Part shown: piece after piece, positions 1 to 7,908 of the stretch
Position numbering within the stretch: position 1 is the first letter of the stretch
Layout: each line of letters opens with the position of its first letter
NCBI GenBank assembly: GCA_002342225.1
Contig: DDPO01000145.1
Coordinates: 1 to 23,424, forward strand
Direction of reading: 5' to 3'
DNA length: 23,424 bases
Source of the DNA: Bdellovibrionaceae bacterium UBA2466
Lineage (GTDB): Bacteria > Bdellovibrionota > FAC87 > UBA2466
Translations under genes and position numbers: made by a program
Notes under the pieces: model-generated
The model's input: the letters and a program-made list of their open reading frames with translations, nothing else
Told to the model about the DNA's origin: nothing
The model's database searches: none

Positions 1-312
1 GTTTTATTAGTGCTCTCTCCACTGCTAGGATTTTTAATGGTGAGTAGTATTCGGTACCGAAGCTTTAAAGATCTCGATCTAAAAACCAAGAGAAGTTTTG
101 TGTGGTTAGTTTTAATTGTAATTGGTGTGGCTTTGATAGCGACTCAGCCAGAAGTAGGGATAGGTTTGGTTTTTGCGTATTATGTTCTTGGTGGGGCGGC
201 CCGAGAAATCTATCTTTTTGTAAAAAACCCTAGCGATCGTCAGAAAAAATATATTGCTCCTCAATTTGTAACAACCGATCCTCCGCAGGAGCCTCCAAGA
301 GGTCAAATATGA
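1..312 (+). CDS. pssA: CDP-diacylglycerol--serine O-phosphatidyltransferase, C-terminal part
   Basis: The reading frame is open at the left edge, so the N-terminus with the CDP-alcohol phosphotransferase DG..AR signature lies outside the window. The visible part matches the PssA C-terminus: the segment GFLMVSSIRYRSFKDLDLK is the family's typical loop between two membrane helices. It is followed by hydrophobic helices (LVLIVIGVALIATQP and VGIGLVFAYYVLGG). A polar tail ends in PPQEPPRG. The family makes phosphatidylserine from CDP-diacylglycerol and serine at the inner membrane, the first step towards phosphatidylethanolamine. The stop codon overlaps the asd start (ATGA), which suggests translational coupling. 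Identity rests on the C-terminal third only. Confidence 0.82.
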   Translation, partial: VLLVLSPLLGFLMVSSIRYRSFKDLDLKTKRSFVWLVLIVIGVALIATQPEVGIGLVFAYYVLGGAAREIYLFVKNPSDRQKKYIAPQFVTTDPPQEPPRGQI

Positions 313-1349
313 AGTTAAGTCATTTAGAAAGCATTGAGTCTTTTGCTATTGTGGGTGCTACAGGTCTTGTAGGACAAGAGATGTTGGATCTCCTGTGCGA
401 GCACAAAATTAAATTTCCAAAGTTGAAATTGTTGGCAAGTGAGAACTCTGTCGGCGAAAAAATCGACTTTGCGGGTGAAGATATCGAAGTTGAAAAACTC
501 GATCACGATAGCTTTGACGGTGTTGAAGTCGCTTTCTTTTCAGTGCCTAATGATATCACTAAAAAATATGTACCTGCTGCAGTCAAAAGTGGGTGTTTGG
601 TCATTGACGACTCAAGCGTTTATCGCCAAAAAACAGAAGTGGGGCTCATTGTTCCTGAGATTAATGGCGTTTTATTAAAAGATTACACCGAAAAGATCAT
701 TTCAGTCCCCAACTGCACGACGACTCCGCTTGTGATGGCTTTAAAACCTCTAGAGGACAAGTATGGCATTGAGCGAGTTGTAGTTAGCAGCTACCAGTCT
801 GTTTCAGGTGCGGGACGAAAAGCCTTTGAAGAACTCTCAATGCAAACGGCAGCTCTGCTCAATGGAAAACAGGCCGAGATCTCAGCATTCCCTCATAGGA
901 TTGCTTTTAATTGCATTCCGGAAATTGGAAGTGTCACCGAAAATGGAAACACTTCTGAAGAAGAAAAGGTCATCAACGAAACTCGTAAGATTTTAGAACT
1001 ACCGGATCTTAATATCTCATCGACAGCAGTCAGGGTTCCCACATTTTCTGGACATGGATTAAGTGTGAATGTCGAATTGAATAATGACTTTAAATCGATC
1101 GAAGAAATTCGGGAGCTTTGGGATTCATTTCCAGGACTTAAAGTGATTGATAATTTGGCTCACCATATTTATCCAACCAATGTCGAGAGTTCGGGTAGTG
1201 ACCTTACTTTCATTGGTCGTTCTCGAAGAGACTCCTCAGTTAAGTCGGGGCTTAATTTCTGGGTCATTACCGACAATCTTCGAAAAGGCGCGGCTCTTAA
1301 CGCACTCCAGACCCTCGATTTGCTTTATAAGTATCGGAGGATGAGCTGA
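309..1349 (+). CDS. asd: Aspartate-semialdehyde dehydrogenase
   Basis: This NADPH-dependent enzyme reduces aspartyl-4-phosphate to aspartate semialdehyde, the branch point to lysine/diaminopimelate, threonine and methionine. The protein has 346 residues, close to the family's usual 330-370. It shows the nucleotide-binding GATGLVG (residues 16-22), the catalytic cysteine in SVPNCTTTP (Cys136), the YQSVSGAGRKA segment (about 162-172), and the substrate-binding arginine and catalytic histidine in RVPTFSGHG (Arg242, His249). The ATG overlaps the pssA stop by four bases and is preceded by AGAGG six bases upstream. No key residue is missing. A perfect inverted repeat spans its stop codon and separates it from truA. 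Confidence 0.96.
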   Translation: MKLSHLESIESFAIVGATGLVGQEMLDLLCEHKIKFPKLKLLASENSVGEKIDFAGEDIEVEKLDHDSFDGVEVAFFSVPNDITKKYVPAAVKSGCLVIDDSSVYRQKTEVGLIVPEINGVLLKDYTEKIISVPNCTTTPLVMALKPLEDKYGIERVVVSSYQSVSGAGRKAFEELSMQTAALLNGKQAEISAFPHRIAFNCIPEIGSVTENGNTSEEEKVINETRKILELPDLNISSTAVRVPTFSGHGLSVNVELNNDFKSIEEIRELWDSFPGLKVIDNLAHHIYPTNVESSGSDLTFIGRSRRDSSVKSGLNFWVITDNLRKGAALNALQTLDLLYKYRRMS

Positions 1350-1365
1350 TAGCTCATAGTATTTG
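1336..1365 (+). promoter_or_regulatory. Shine-Dalgarno plus intervening hairpin before truA
   Basis: GGAGG at 1336-1340 is the only good ribosome-binding sequence before the truA GTG at 1365, but it lies 24 bases away. In between is a perfect 7-base inverted repeat, ATGAGCT-GAT-AGCTCAT, at 1341-1357. If this folds in the mRNA, the unpaired distance from GGAGG to GTG falls to 7 bases, a normal spacing. The hairpin also contains the asd stop codon, so ribosomes ending asd would melt it. The repeat and spacing are seen directly; the function is inferred from known structured spacers such as those of phage T4. Confidence 0.5.
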
Positions 1366-2150
1366 TGAGTGAGCAGGAAGTTAGTTCAAAACACTCGCCC
1401 AATATTCTTTTAAAAATAGAATATGACGGAGCCGATTTTGTAGGTTGGCAGCGCCAACCTGATGGCCCCTCCATTCAATCGACCATCGAGGAACTTCTTC
1501 AGGACGTATTGCAGAGGAAGGTAGTGTTGTATGCTTCGGGGCGAACCGACAGTGGCGTCCATGCGAAATCTCAATACGCAATGTTTCGAGGAAGTGACAA
1601 ATACGAACCGGAACGATGGGCTCGTATTCTAAATTTTTCCCTACCCCCGTCGATAAGAATTCTTGAATCACGTTTGATGCCGGATCATTTTCACGCCCAA
1701 AAACATGTCATCTCAAAAACATATGAGTATTGGATTCTAAATAGAAAAATTGCGAGTGCTTTGCAAAGAAGTGTCTATTTTTATCCAGGTGAGTTGGATT
1801 GGGTAAAAGTGAGAGAAGCAGTTCCTTTCTTTCAAGGTGAGCACGACTTTAGAGCCTTTCAAGGGGCAAAAGCGGAAGTCAAAACTACAGTGCGGAGGAT
1901 TAGTCGCATTGAGCTTCGTGAATCAGGTCCGGATCTCTTTTGTTTTGAAATCGAGGGGAATGGATTTCTAAAGCACATGGTACGCAACATCGTGGGGACT
2001 CTTCTTGAAGTAGGCGAGGGGAAAAAAGAGCCTTCCGATATACCCAGCATCATTGCTTCTAGAGATCGCCGCAAAGCAGGAAGAACTGTGCCTCCAACAG
2101 GGCTTTTTCTTGCCAAAGTGGTCTATCCTGAGCAGTTCGGATTGAACTGA
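1365..2150 (+). CDS. truA: tRNA pseudouridine synthase A
   Basis: TruA converts uridines 38-40 in the anticodon arm of many tRNAs to pseudouridine. The protein has 261 residues, typical for the family. The N-terminal LKIEYDGADFVGWQRQ (about 16-31) is the family signature, and GRTDSGVHA (59-67) carries the catalytic aspartate Asp62. The second half contains the EGEHDFRAFQ-like segment and the GNGFLKHMVRNIVGTLLEVG block near the C-terminus. GTG at 1365 is the first possible start after the in-frame asd stop, and almost no coding sequence precedes the conserved core. The gene lies 15 bases after asd and is probably cotranscribed with it; its ribosome-binding site appears to act across a hairpin. 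Confidence 0.95.
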   Translation: MSEQEVSSKHSPNILLKIEYDGADFVGWQRQPDGPSIQSTIEELLQDVLQRKVVLYASGRTDSGVHAKSQYAMFRGSDKYEPERWARILNFSLPPSIRILESRLMPDHFHAQKHVISKTYEYWILNRKIASALQRSVYFYPGELDWVKVREAVPFFQGEHDFRAFQGAKAEVKTTVRRISRIELRESGPDLFCFEIEGNGFLKHMVRNIVGTLLEVGEGKKEPSDIPSIIASRDRRKAGRTVPPTGLFLAKVVYPEQFGLN

Positions 2151-2176
2151 CTCCCCTTAGGTGGCAAGATAGTCCT

Positions 2177-3004
2177 ATGTGGACCGAACCCAAAACCCGC
2201 ATTTCTCTTGGATGGTTCTTAGCATTTGCGGTTGTTCTTCATCTCATTTTCATCAATATTCGGTGGTCGGGTTTATCCAATCTTCAAAGTCCAATTTCTC
2301 AACTCAGCTCTCCCATTGAGATTGAGAGTTTCCCACAGGAAAAGCGAAAACCCGTTGTTCAAACCAGTAAATCCAATGAGGAAGAATTAAGCTCTGAGTC
2401 TGCTCAATTTGCTGGAGAATTTAAAAATAGAGTTAAGAAAGAGACGCAAAGTCAGCTGACTGGCCCTTTTCAGGAAGGGAAAGTTGGCGGAGGCAAGGAT
2501 GAGCCCACCTCTGAAGAGGGAGATTTTGCAATGCCTCAAGAAAAGGGGCCCAACTTTTCAGAGCTGATGGTCATGGGACGTTCACCCCATTTTTTGTCTG
2601 ACAAAATTGAAAAAGGCAATCAGACTATTTTGAACACCGATAAAGTACTCTATGCCTCTTTTATTAATCGCATTGCCGAAGAGGTTTACCAACCTTGGGT
2701 AAGAAATATTTCAGAATCCCTGAAGCAAATTGGAGCTTTGGGTAAGAAGCTTGAGAATAATATTTATGTTACTAAACTTAATGTCTCGATGGATAAACGG
2801 GGAGAGATCACAGGCATACAAGTTTTATCAAGCTCAGGAGTTCAAGCTATCGATGAAGCCCCTAAAAGGGCTTTTTGGGAAGTCGAGCCTTTTCCAAACC
2901 CGCCGATGCAGCTTATCGAAGAAGACGGGTATATCCGTCTCGTGTATGAGTTTCATTTCGAGTGGAAATCTTCGGGGTTCAATATCGTTCCAATGACTAT
3001 TTAA
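2177..3004 (+). CDS. TonB C-terminal-domain energy-transducer-like protein
   Basis: This is a 275-residue bitopic inner-membrane protein. One N-terminal membrane helix (about residues 10-28, LGWFLAFAVVLHLIFINI) is followed by a polar, low-complexity periplasmic linker (about 30-140). A TonB-like C-terminal domain (about 175-265) contains the pattern VSMDKRGEITGIQVLSSSG and ends in beta-strand-rich sequence. The segment around GNQTILNTDKVLYASF resembles that of TonB/TolA-like proteins in former Deltaproteobacteria. Such proteins couple the inner-membrane proton motive force to outer-membrane receptors or envelope integrity. The linker is rich in Glu, Lys and Ser rather than the usual Pro-Lys repeats, and no ExbB/ExbD genes are in the window. 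The partner receptor is unknown. The gene starts 26 bases after truA and has AGGTGG 12 bases before the ATG. Confidence 0.75.
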   Translation: MWTEPKTRISLGWFLAFAVVLHLIFINIRWSGLSNLQSPISQLSSPIEIESFPQEKRKPVVQTSKSNEEELSSESAQFAGEFKNRVKKETQSQLTGPFQEGKVGGGKDEPTSEEGDFAMPQEKGPNFSELMVMGRSPHFLSDKIEKGNQTILNTDKVLYASFINRIAEEVYQPWVRNISESLKQIGALGKKLENNIYVTKLNVSMDKRGEITGIQVLSSSGVQAIDEAPKRAFWEVEPFPNPPMQLIEEDGYIRLVYEFHFEWKSSGFNIVPMTI

Positions 3005-3012
3005 AATCTTTG

Positions 3013-3435
3013 CTACGGCTTTTTAAAAGTGAAACCGCAAGGCTTGTCAGGCGAAACTAAGTTTCTATCTTTGATGTCTTGGGGGGTGATTGGAAAGGTC
3101 CTGCAAATATTGGGTCGGTCTTCATACACACTACAACGGTGAGTAGTGTCGTCCCAATGCGGGCATTGAAAAAGAAGTTTGCAGCTAGTGCTACAGTGCT
3201 GACATTCTCCTGTGAGCCCGTAATGTTTTTGAAGCCAATGGGCTACTGAGGGAAAAATGCTGAGAAAACCCCTCCGAAATTTACCAATAATGAGAGTACG
3301 TCCCTTGGAGCAAAGAAGTCCGTCTTTGGAAAAAACAATTTTGAGAAATGGGGGCATTCTTTCACAAACATGCCAAGTGCGTCGAATCCATCTTATTTGA
3401 AGCAAACTTTTTCCTAAACCCTCGTTGCCAGACAT
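3013..3435 (-). CDS. Cysteine-cluster (YkgJ-type) metal-binding protein
   Basis: This 140-residue protein has its cysteines concentrated in the second half: Cys78, 81, 85, 91, 101, 111 and 133. The segment runs from GECQHCSTSC through FQCPHWD and HRCSVYEDRPNICRTFP. The order of CxxCxxxC, CPH, C-x-(V/I)-YE-x-RP and CRxFP is the signature of the YkgJ/UPF0153 zinc- or iron-cluster family, whose biochemical role is not firmly established. The start ATG has GGGA eight bases upstream. It lies 29 bases after the AI-2E-family gene and is probably in the same transcript. Its 3' end converges with the TonB-like gene, leaving only eight bases between the stops. Membership in the family is well supported; function is unknown. 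Confidence 0.75.
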   Translation of the reverse strand: MSGNEGLGKSLLQIRWIRRTWHVCERMPPFLKIVFSKDGLLCSKGRTLIIGKFRRGFLSIFPSVAHWLQKHYGLTGECQHCSTSCKLLFQCPHWDDTTHRCSVYEDRPNICRTFPITPQDIKDRNLVSPDKPCGFTFKKP

Positions 3436-3464
3436 GTTGTGTTCCCGTTTAGATTTAAGAGGTT

Positions 3465-4547
3465 TTACACTGCCGCTTGGCCCTGTTTTATTTTATCGCG
3501 ACGTAGCTCTAAAGACAGTATTTTTAAGAAAGAGACGAAAACTGCAGCTATGATCGGCCCTAAAAAGATTCCAGTGGGCCCCATAAGATTAACAGCTCCC
3601 AAAACACTGATCAGTGCCAACATGGGATGCATTTGGGCATGATCTTTCATGATCATGGGCCGAATAATATTGTCGATAGTAGCTACGATGATTCCGCCTA
3701 TCAACATGATGGAGAAATTTCCCCAACTTCCATTGATAGCCAAGTAGATAGTGGCTCCAATCCAAATAGGGGCTGAACCTACGAGTGGGATCATGCCGGC
3801 CACTACGGTCATAGCTCCAATAAGAATGGCATTGGGAAGTCCAGTGATCGCAAAAAGCACGGTCATTATGATCGCTTGTGCAATGGCACTTGCAAAAAGT
3901 CCTAGTACTACTCCGCGACATGAGGTCTCGAAAGCTTGGTAAAGTTGGACTGAACGTTCTAAGCCCAAAGGTGATAGCGAGCTTAGAAATCTTAAAAAGC
4001 TAGCTCCATCTAGGAGGAAAAAATAGGTGCTTAAGACGACTACAAAAAAGGCCATCAAGATACCGGGCATGCCGGAGATCACATGACCGATAGTGCCAGA
4101 GAGTTTTTCTATGATGAGTTGAATGAAATCTAAGCCCTGTTCATAGAGCCAATCTCGATCGATAGGTATAAAGGTTGGGATTTTGGCGATCCATTTTCGA
4201 GCGACAGGGCTTTCGATGATCTGTTCGATGCTTTCTGCATTTTTTAGTAAACGATATTTACTGACGAAATTGAAAGTTCGATAGGTGGCTGAATAAAGAG
4301 TCAAAACAAATGGAATCAGAACTCCTAGAGTGACTGCCAAAGTGACCCAAAGAGCTGAAATGGCCCTCGGCAGTCGTTTTAAAGAGCGATCAAACATGGG
4401 ATAGCAGAGAATTGCGATGATAGCGCCGAGTAAAATAGCTACCACAAAGGGGGCCATCATGCTGAAGAATAAAACGGTGATCCCAAGACCTAAAAGGAGT
4501 TGAAGCCAGCCTCTCCAAGGGGTTTTTTCAGTGTTGATTGCTGTCAT
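3465..4547 (-). CDS. AI-2E family transporter (PerM/TqsA type)
   Basis: This is a 360-residue polytopic membrane protein with the layout of the AI-2E/UPF0118 family. Two long hydrophobic stretches occur near the N-terminus (about 14-48 and 62-86). A soluble, charged region (about 90-155) follows, then a cluster of helices from about 156 onwards. The C-terminal HPMLALISVLGAVNLMGPTG and the following FLGPIIAA segment is the family's best-conserved block. Members include TqsA (autoinducer-2 export) and ion/proton antiporters, so the substrate cannot be read from sequence. There is no Shine-Dalgarno sequence before the ATG, and a promoter-like pair places transcription initiation almost at the start codon, so the mRNA may be leaderless. 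The YkgJ-type gene follows in the same direction. Confidence 0.88.
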   Translation of the reverse strand: MTAINTEKTPWRGWLQLLLGLGITVLFFSMMAPFVVAILLGAIIAILCYPMFDRSLKRLPRAISALWVTLAVTLGVLIPFVLTLYSATYRTFNFVSKYRLLKNAESIEQIIESPVARKWIAKIPTFIPIDRDWLYEQGLDFIQLIIEKLSGTIGHVISGMPGILMAFFVVVLSTYFFLLDGASFLRFLSSLSPLGLERSVQLYQAFETSCRGVVLGLFASAIAQAIIMTVLFAITGLPNAILIGAMTVVAGMIPLVGSAPIWIGATIYLAINGSWGNFSIMLIGGIIVATIDNIIRPMIMKDHAQMHPMLALISVLGAVNLMGPTGIFLGPIIAAVFVSFLKILSLELRRDKIKQGQAAV

Positions 4548-4555
4548 ACTGCAAA

Positions 4556-4584
4556 ACGATACGAGTTTGAAGCTTAAGCGTCAA
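4556..4584 (-). promoter_or_regulatory. Promoter of AI-2E gene, probably leaderless
   Basis: Read on the minus strand there is TTGACG, a 17-base spacer and TATCGT, ending only 8 bases before the ATG at 4547. Transcription would then begin about 1-3 bases before the start codon, which fits the absence of any Shine-Dalgarno sequence. The hexamers and spacing are seen directly; promoter activity is inferred. Confidence 0.55.
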
Positions 4585-4599
4585 CTTACAAACCGCATC

Positions 4600-4629
4600 T
4601 TGAAATGAATTTTCGAAGAATGATATAAT
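4600..4629 (+). promoter_or_regulatory. Extended -10 promoter of the arsenic operon
   Basis: TTGAAA (4600-4605) and TATAAT (4624-4629) are separated by 18 bases, with TG one base before the -10 hexamer (4621-4622). This is a near-consensus sigma-70-type promoter. The predicted leader is about 38 bases and contains AAGGA at 4661-4665, eight bases before the radical SAM start. I see no clear dyad that would mark an ArsR operator, and no arsR gene is in the window. Confidence 0.7.
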
Positions 4630-4673
4630 CTTCACTCGACCTTCTTATCTTTTCTTGTCTAAGGAAATCACCC

Positions 4674-6044
4674 ATGAAAACTGAAGTGCATGCTTATCAT
4701 GTTCATCCGCGTCAGGAGTCTGTCGAAACCGATCCGAAATTCATGACTCCGTCTGAAATCAAGGCCTTTAAACCTCATCCTTGGGTTGAGTTAAAAGATA
4801 TGCCTCACGCCGTTGCAAGATCTCGGACTCGGATGGAAGTTGCTGGCGTTTGGGCGCCTAATCAGATTTTAGGTAGGCGTTATTCCATCGGTTGTGTTGC
4901 ATTAGAAATTACGCAGCGTTGTAATTTGGATTGCACTCTTTGTTATCTATCTGAACACTCGGAATCGGTAAAAGATATTCCGATGGAGGAGATCTTTCGT
5001 CGAATTGATCAAATTAAACTTCAATTTGGTGCTTCCAACGATATTCAAATCACAGGAGGCGATCCCACATTGCGAAAGCGCTCTGAGCTGATGGAAATAG
5101 TTCGGTATATCCGAAAAATCGGAATGCGACCTACGCTTATGACCAACGGTATTGCAGCAACTAGGGATATGTGCGAAGAGCTTGTTAAAAATGGACTGAA
5201 CGATATTGCATTTCACGTTGATCTTACTCAAGAGCGAAAAGGTTACAAAACTGAGATGGAGCTCAATAAATTTCGCAAAGACTATATTGAACGGGTTCGG
5301 GGTTTACCTATCGCTGTCATTTTTAACACTACCGTTTTTAAAGAAAATTTTCATGAAATTCCAGATCTCATTCGATTCTTTAAAGCCAATACCGATGTCG
5401 TGGGGATGGCCTCGTTTCAATTGCAAGCTGACACTGGGCGAGGTGTATTAAAAAAGAGAGATGAAGTAATTTCCTTGGAAACCGTGTCCGAAAAGATTCA
5501 AGAAGGGGCTGGCATACCTATTTCATTTGATACTGCTCGAATCGGGCACCCCAAGTGCCATAAATATGGGTTAACACTTGAAGCCAATGGTAAGCTTTTC
5601 GATTTTTTTGATGATCCCACCCTCTTTAATATGCTTATCGAAAAAACTCGAACTTTAGAATTGGATAGAACCAACAAAGTAAAATTGGCAAAGAATGTCA
5701 TAAATTGGCTTGGACAAAATCCTGATTTTCTTTTCCCTGCTTTTAAATTTGCTTTCAGAAAACTGATGGAAATGAAGTGGGATATTCTTAAAGCCCGAAG
5801 AGTTGGAAAACTTTCCTTTTTTATCCAAAATTTCATGGATGCAAGTTCTTTGGAATTAGATAGAATTCATGCCTGTTCTTTTATGGTGATGACTCCTCAA
5901 GGGCCTATTTCCATGTGTATGCACAATGCTAAGAGAGACGATTATATTTTGCAGCCTATTAAATTAAAAAGTGAACAGGTTTGGCAGCCCCTCACAGGAA
6001 AAACTGAAGGTTGCTGTTCTTCCGAAGAGAAGAAGGACTGTTAA
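4674..6044 (+). CDS. Radical SAM enzyme of arsenic operon, substrate unknown
   Basis: This is a 456-residue radical SAM protein. The [4Fe-4S] motif CNLDCTLC (Cys83, 87, 90) follows a strand-forming VALEITQR, and ITGGDPTL (126-133) is the GGE-like SAM-binding motif. Further cysteines at 295 (HPKCHKYG), 401 (HACSFMV) and 415 (SMCMHN) could hold an auxiliary cluster. The last twelve residues, EGCCSSEEKKDC, add three cysteines. It is longer than ArsS of arsenosugar loci (roughly 310-330 residues), and its CNLDCTLCY motif differs from the ArsS CNLxCxHC type, so I do not call it ArsS. It is the first gene of an operon with arsM and probably modifies a methylated or bound arsenical, or attaches a carbon skeleton to arsenic. 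The reaction is inferred from context. The start has AAGGA eight bases upstream. Confidence 0.85.
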   Translation: MKTEVHAYHVHPRQESVETDPKFMTPSEIKAFKPHPWVELKDMPHAVARSRTRMEVAGVWAPNQILGRRYSIGCVALEITQRCNLDCTLCYLSEHSESVKDIPMEEIFRRIDQIKLQFGASNDIQITGGDPTLRKRSELMEIVRYIRKIGMRPTLMTNGIAATRDMCEELVKNGLNDIAFHVDLTQERKGYKTEMELNKFRKDYIERVRGLPIAVIFNTTVFKENFHEIPDLIRFFKANTDVVGMASFQLQADTGRGVLKKRDEVISLETVSEKIQEGAGIPISFDTARIGHPKCHKYGLTLEANGKLFDFFDDPTLFNMLIEKTRTLELDRTNKVKLAKNVINWLGQNPDFLFPAFKFAFRKLMEMKWDILKARRVGKLSFFIQNFMDASSLELDRIHACSFMVMTPQGPISMCMHNAKRDDYILQPIKLKSEQVWQPLTGKTEGCCSSEEKKDC

Positions 6045-6860
6045 GTGAAACAATCTAAATCCCAAAAATTAATTGTTGGATTAATCTCAAGTGTCTCAGT
6101 CGTACTTGTTTCAAGCTGTTCGACTTTGGTCAGGATGCCCGAGGGTCGTCAGACACTCACTGCGGTGCAAGTCGAAAAAGCTTGGGGTAGAGTTCTTAAA
6201 GAGTTTGTGAATGAAAAAGGAGAGGTCAGTTTTTTTAAACTCAATCAGAAGAAAGGTGATCTTGAAGATTATGTAGCTTACATCGCAAAAGCAGGCCCTA
6301 AAACTACACCTAATCAATTTTCTGACCCCAATACGCTCCTTGCACATTACTTAAATTCCTACAATGCCTTGTCCATGTACAATATTTTACATGCAGGCAT
6401 TCCTGACTCGTTGGGCGGCCTAAAAAAAGTAAACTTCTTTTACTTTAAAAAATTTGTCATCGATGGTGAAGAGATGTCTCTTTATGCTTATGAAAACGAC
6501 ATCATTCGAAAACTTGGAGAAGAGAGAGTCCATTTTGCGCTTAATTGCATGTCGCGTGGCTGCCCTAGACTTCCTCGGGTGCCGTTTACTGGAAAAAAAT
6601 TGAATCAAGAGCTTGAGGAGCAGGCTAAGTTTTTCTTTAGCGAAGAGAGAAACGTTCGAGTCGATGAAAAAGAGAAAAAAGTTTTTCTATCGGAAATTTT
6701 AGATTTCTTTCCAGAAGATTTCTTAAAAAAAGCGACTAGTCTCATCGCTTATGCCAATAAATATCGGGTTAAGCCAAAGCAGCTTCCCGAGAATTTTGAA
6801 GTCGACTATATTCCCTACGATTGGAAAGTGAACAACTCTGAAAGGAAAAGAGATGAGTAA
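6045..6860 (+). CDS. DUF547 lipoprotein
   Basis: This 271-residue protein has a lipoprotein signal: positively charged N-terminus, hydrophobic stretch and lipobox VSSC with lipidated Cys25. The residue at +2 is serine, which favours the outer membrane. The DUF547 core is recognisable from HYLNSYNAL (about 101-109) and the NCMSRGCPRLP segment (Cys168, Cys173). The biochemical role of DUF547 is not established, although DUF547 genes are known in arsenosugar-type loci. The GTG start follows the radical SAM stop directly, with AAGGA seven bases upstream; the stop overlaps the arsM start by eight bases, so translation of the three genes is coupled. I infer an envelope step in handling the arsenic product. 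Confidence 0.82.
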   Translation: MKQSKSQKLIVGLISSVSVVLVSSCSTLVRMPEGRQTLTAVQVEKAWGRVLKEFVNEKGEVSFFKLNQKKGDLEDYVAYIAKAGPKTTPNQFSDPNTLLAHYLNSYNALSMYNILHAGIPDSLGGLKKVNFFYFKKFVIDGEEMSLYAYENDIIRKLGEERVHFALNCMSRGCPRLPRVPFTGKKLNQELEEQAKFFFSEERNVRVDEKEKKVFLSEILDFFPEDFLKKATSLIAYANKYRVKPKQLPENFEVDYIPYDWKVNNSERKRDE

Positions 6861-7908
6861 TAAATTTGCAACTTTGGAATCGGTTAAAAACTATTACGGC
6901 AAAGTTTTAAAGACCAGTTCGGATCTCAAAACCTCGGCTTGTTGTTCTGCCGAGGCTTTACCTCGTTTTGCGCGGGAAATTGTGAAAGAGATCCATCCGG
7001 AGGTTGTCGAAAAGTTTTATGGTTGTGGTAGTCCTTTTCCACCCGCGCTCGAGGGAAGAACTGTCTTAGATTTGGGATGTGGGGCAGGCCGTGATGTGTA
7101 TTTGCTATCCAAGCTTGTCGGAGAAAAAGGGAAGGTGATCGGTGTCGACATGACCGATGAGCAACTTGAGGTGGCTAAGCGCCATATCGATTATCACCGA
7201 AATAAATTCAAATATCGAGAGCCCAATGTCCAGTTTTACAAAGGGTATATTGAGGATCTCGAATCAACCGGAATTAAGTCCAACTCAATTGACCTTGTGG
7301 TTTCAAACTGTGTTACCAACCTTTCTCCAAACAAAGAGCGAGTTTTCTCTGAAATTTTCAGGGTGTTGAAACCTGGAGGAGAACTCTATTTCAGTGATGT
7401 TTTTGCTAATCGTAGGATTCAAGAACCCTTAACCGAAGATCCGGTACTGCTAGGAGAGTGCTTGGGCGGGGCGATGTACAAAGAGGATTTTCGCCGACTT
7501 CTCGCAAAGCTTGGGTGTCAGGACTTTAGGGTTATTTCTTCTTCCCCGATTTCATTGAACAACCCAGAAGTTGAGAAAAAGATTGGGATGGTGGGTTTCC
7601 AGTCGATCACTTTTAGGGCTTTCAAGCTGGATTTAGAAGATCGCTGCGAGGACTTTGGTCAAATCGCTTTCTACCAAGGATCGATTGAGGGGCATCCACA
7701 CTCATTTATGTTGGATGATCACCATTTGTTTAAAACAGGACAGCCAATGCTTGTCTGCGGTAACACTGCCGATATGGTCTCAAAAACTTGGTACAAAAAT
7801 CACTTTAAAGTCGTAGGCGATAAAACGACCCACATGGGATTGTTTGATTGCGGCCCAACTTCAACTGCGAGTGCCGCTGCCGATTGTTCTACAGGAGCTT
7901 GTTGCTAA
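6853..7908 (+). CDS. arsM: Arsenite S-adenosylmethionine methyltransferase ArsM
   Basis: ArsM transfers methyl groups from SAM to As(III) bound by cysteine thiolates. The 351-residue protein contains the class I methyltransferase motif LDLGCGAGRD (72-81). All four cysteine positions characteristic of ArsM are present: TSACCS (Cys30/31), FYGCGSP (Cys58), VSNCVTNLS (Cys153) and GECLGGA (Cys203), matching Cys44, 72, 174 and 224 of the algal enzyme. A C-terminal domain of about 120 residues ends in FDCGP and a cysteine-rich tail CSTGACC (Cys345, 350, 351). The start has AAGGA six bases upstream and overlaps the end of the DUF547 gene. The next gene encodes a MIP channel. The methylating role is secure; the final methylation state and product are not visible. 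Confidence 0.95.
   Translation: MSNKFATLESVKNYYGKVLKTSSDLKTSACCSAEALPRFAREIVKEIHPEVVEKFYGCGSPFPPALEGRTVLDLGCGAGRDVYLLSKLVGEKGKVIGVDMTDEQLEVAKRHIDYHRNKFKYREPNVQFYKGYIEDLESTGIKSNSIDLVVSNCVTNLSPNKERVFSEIFRVLKPGGELYFSDVFANRRIQEPLTEDPVLLGECLGGAMYKEDFRRLLAKLGCQDFRVISSSPISLNNPEVEKKIGMVGFQSITFRAFKLDLEDRCEDFGQIAFYQGSIEGHPHSFMLDDHHLFKTGQPMLVCGNTADMVSKTWYKNHFKVVGDKTTHMGLFDCGPTSTASAAADCSTGACC

Noticed and set aside
3001..3037. Rho-independent terminator between the TonB-like and YkgJ-type genes
   Set aside because: TTTAAAA and TTTTAAA can pair, but the stem has no GC pairs and there is no following T run on either strand.
3589..3942. Open frames antisense or out of frame to the AI-2E gene
   Set aside because: They have no recognisable domain, no ribosome-binding site and odd composition; the frame with clear membrane helices and family motifs is the real gene.
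4674..6044. Naming the radical SAM gene arsS
   Set aside because: The protein is more than 100 residues longer than typical ArsS and its cluster motif and tail differ. Context alone does not justify the symbol.
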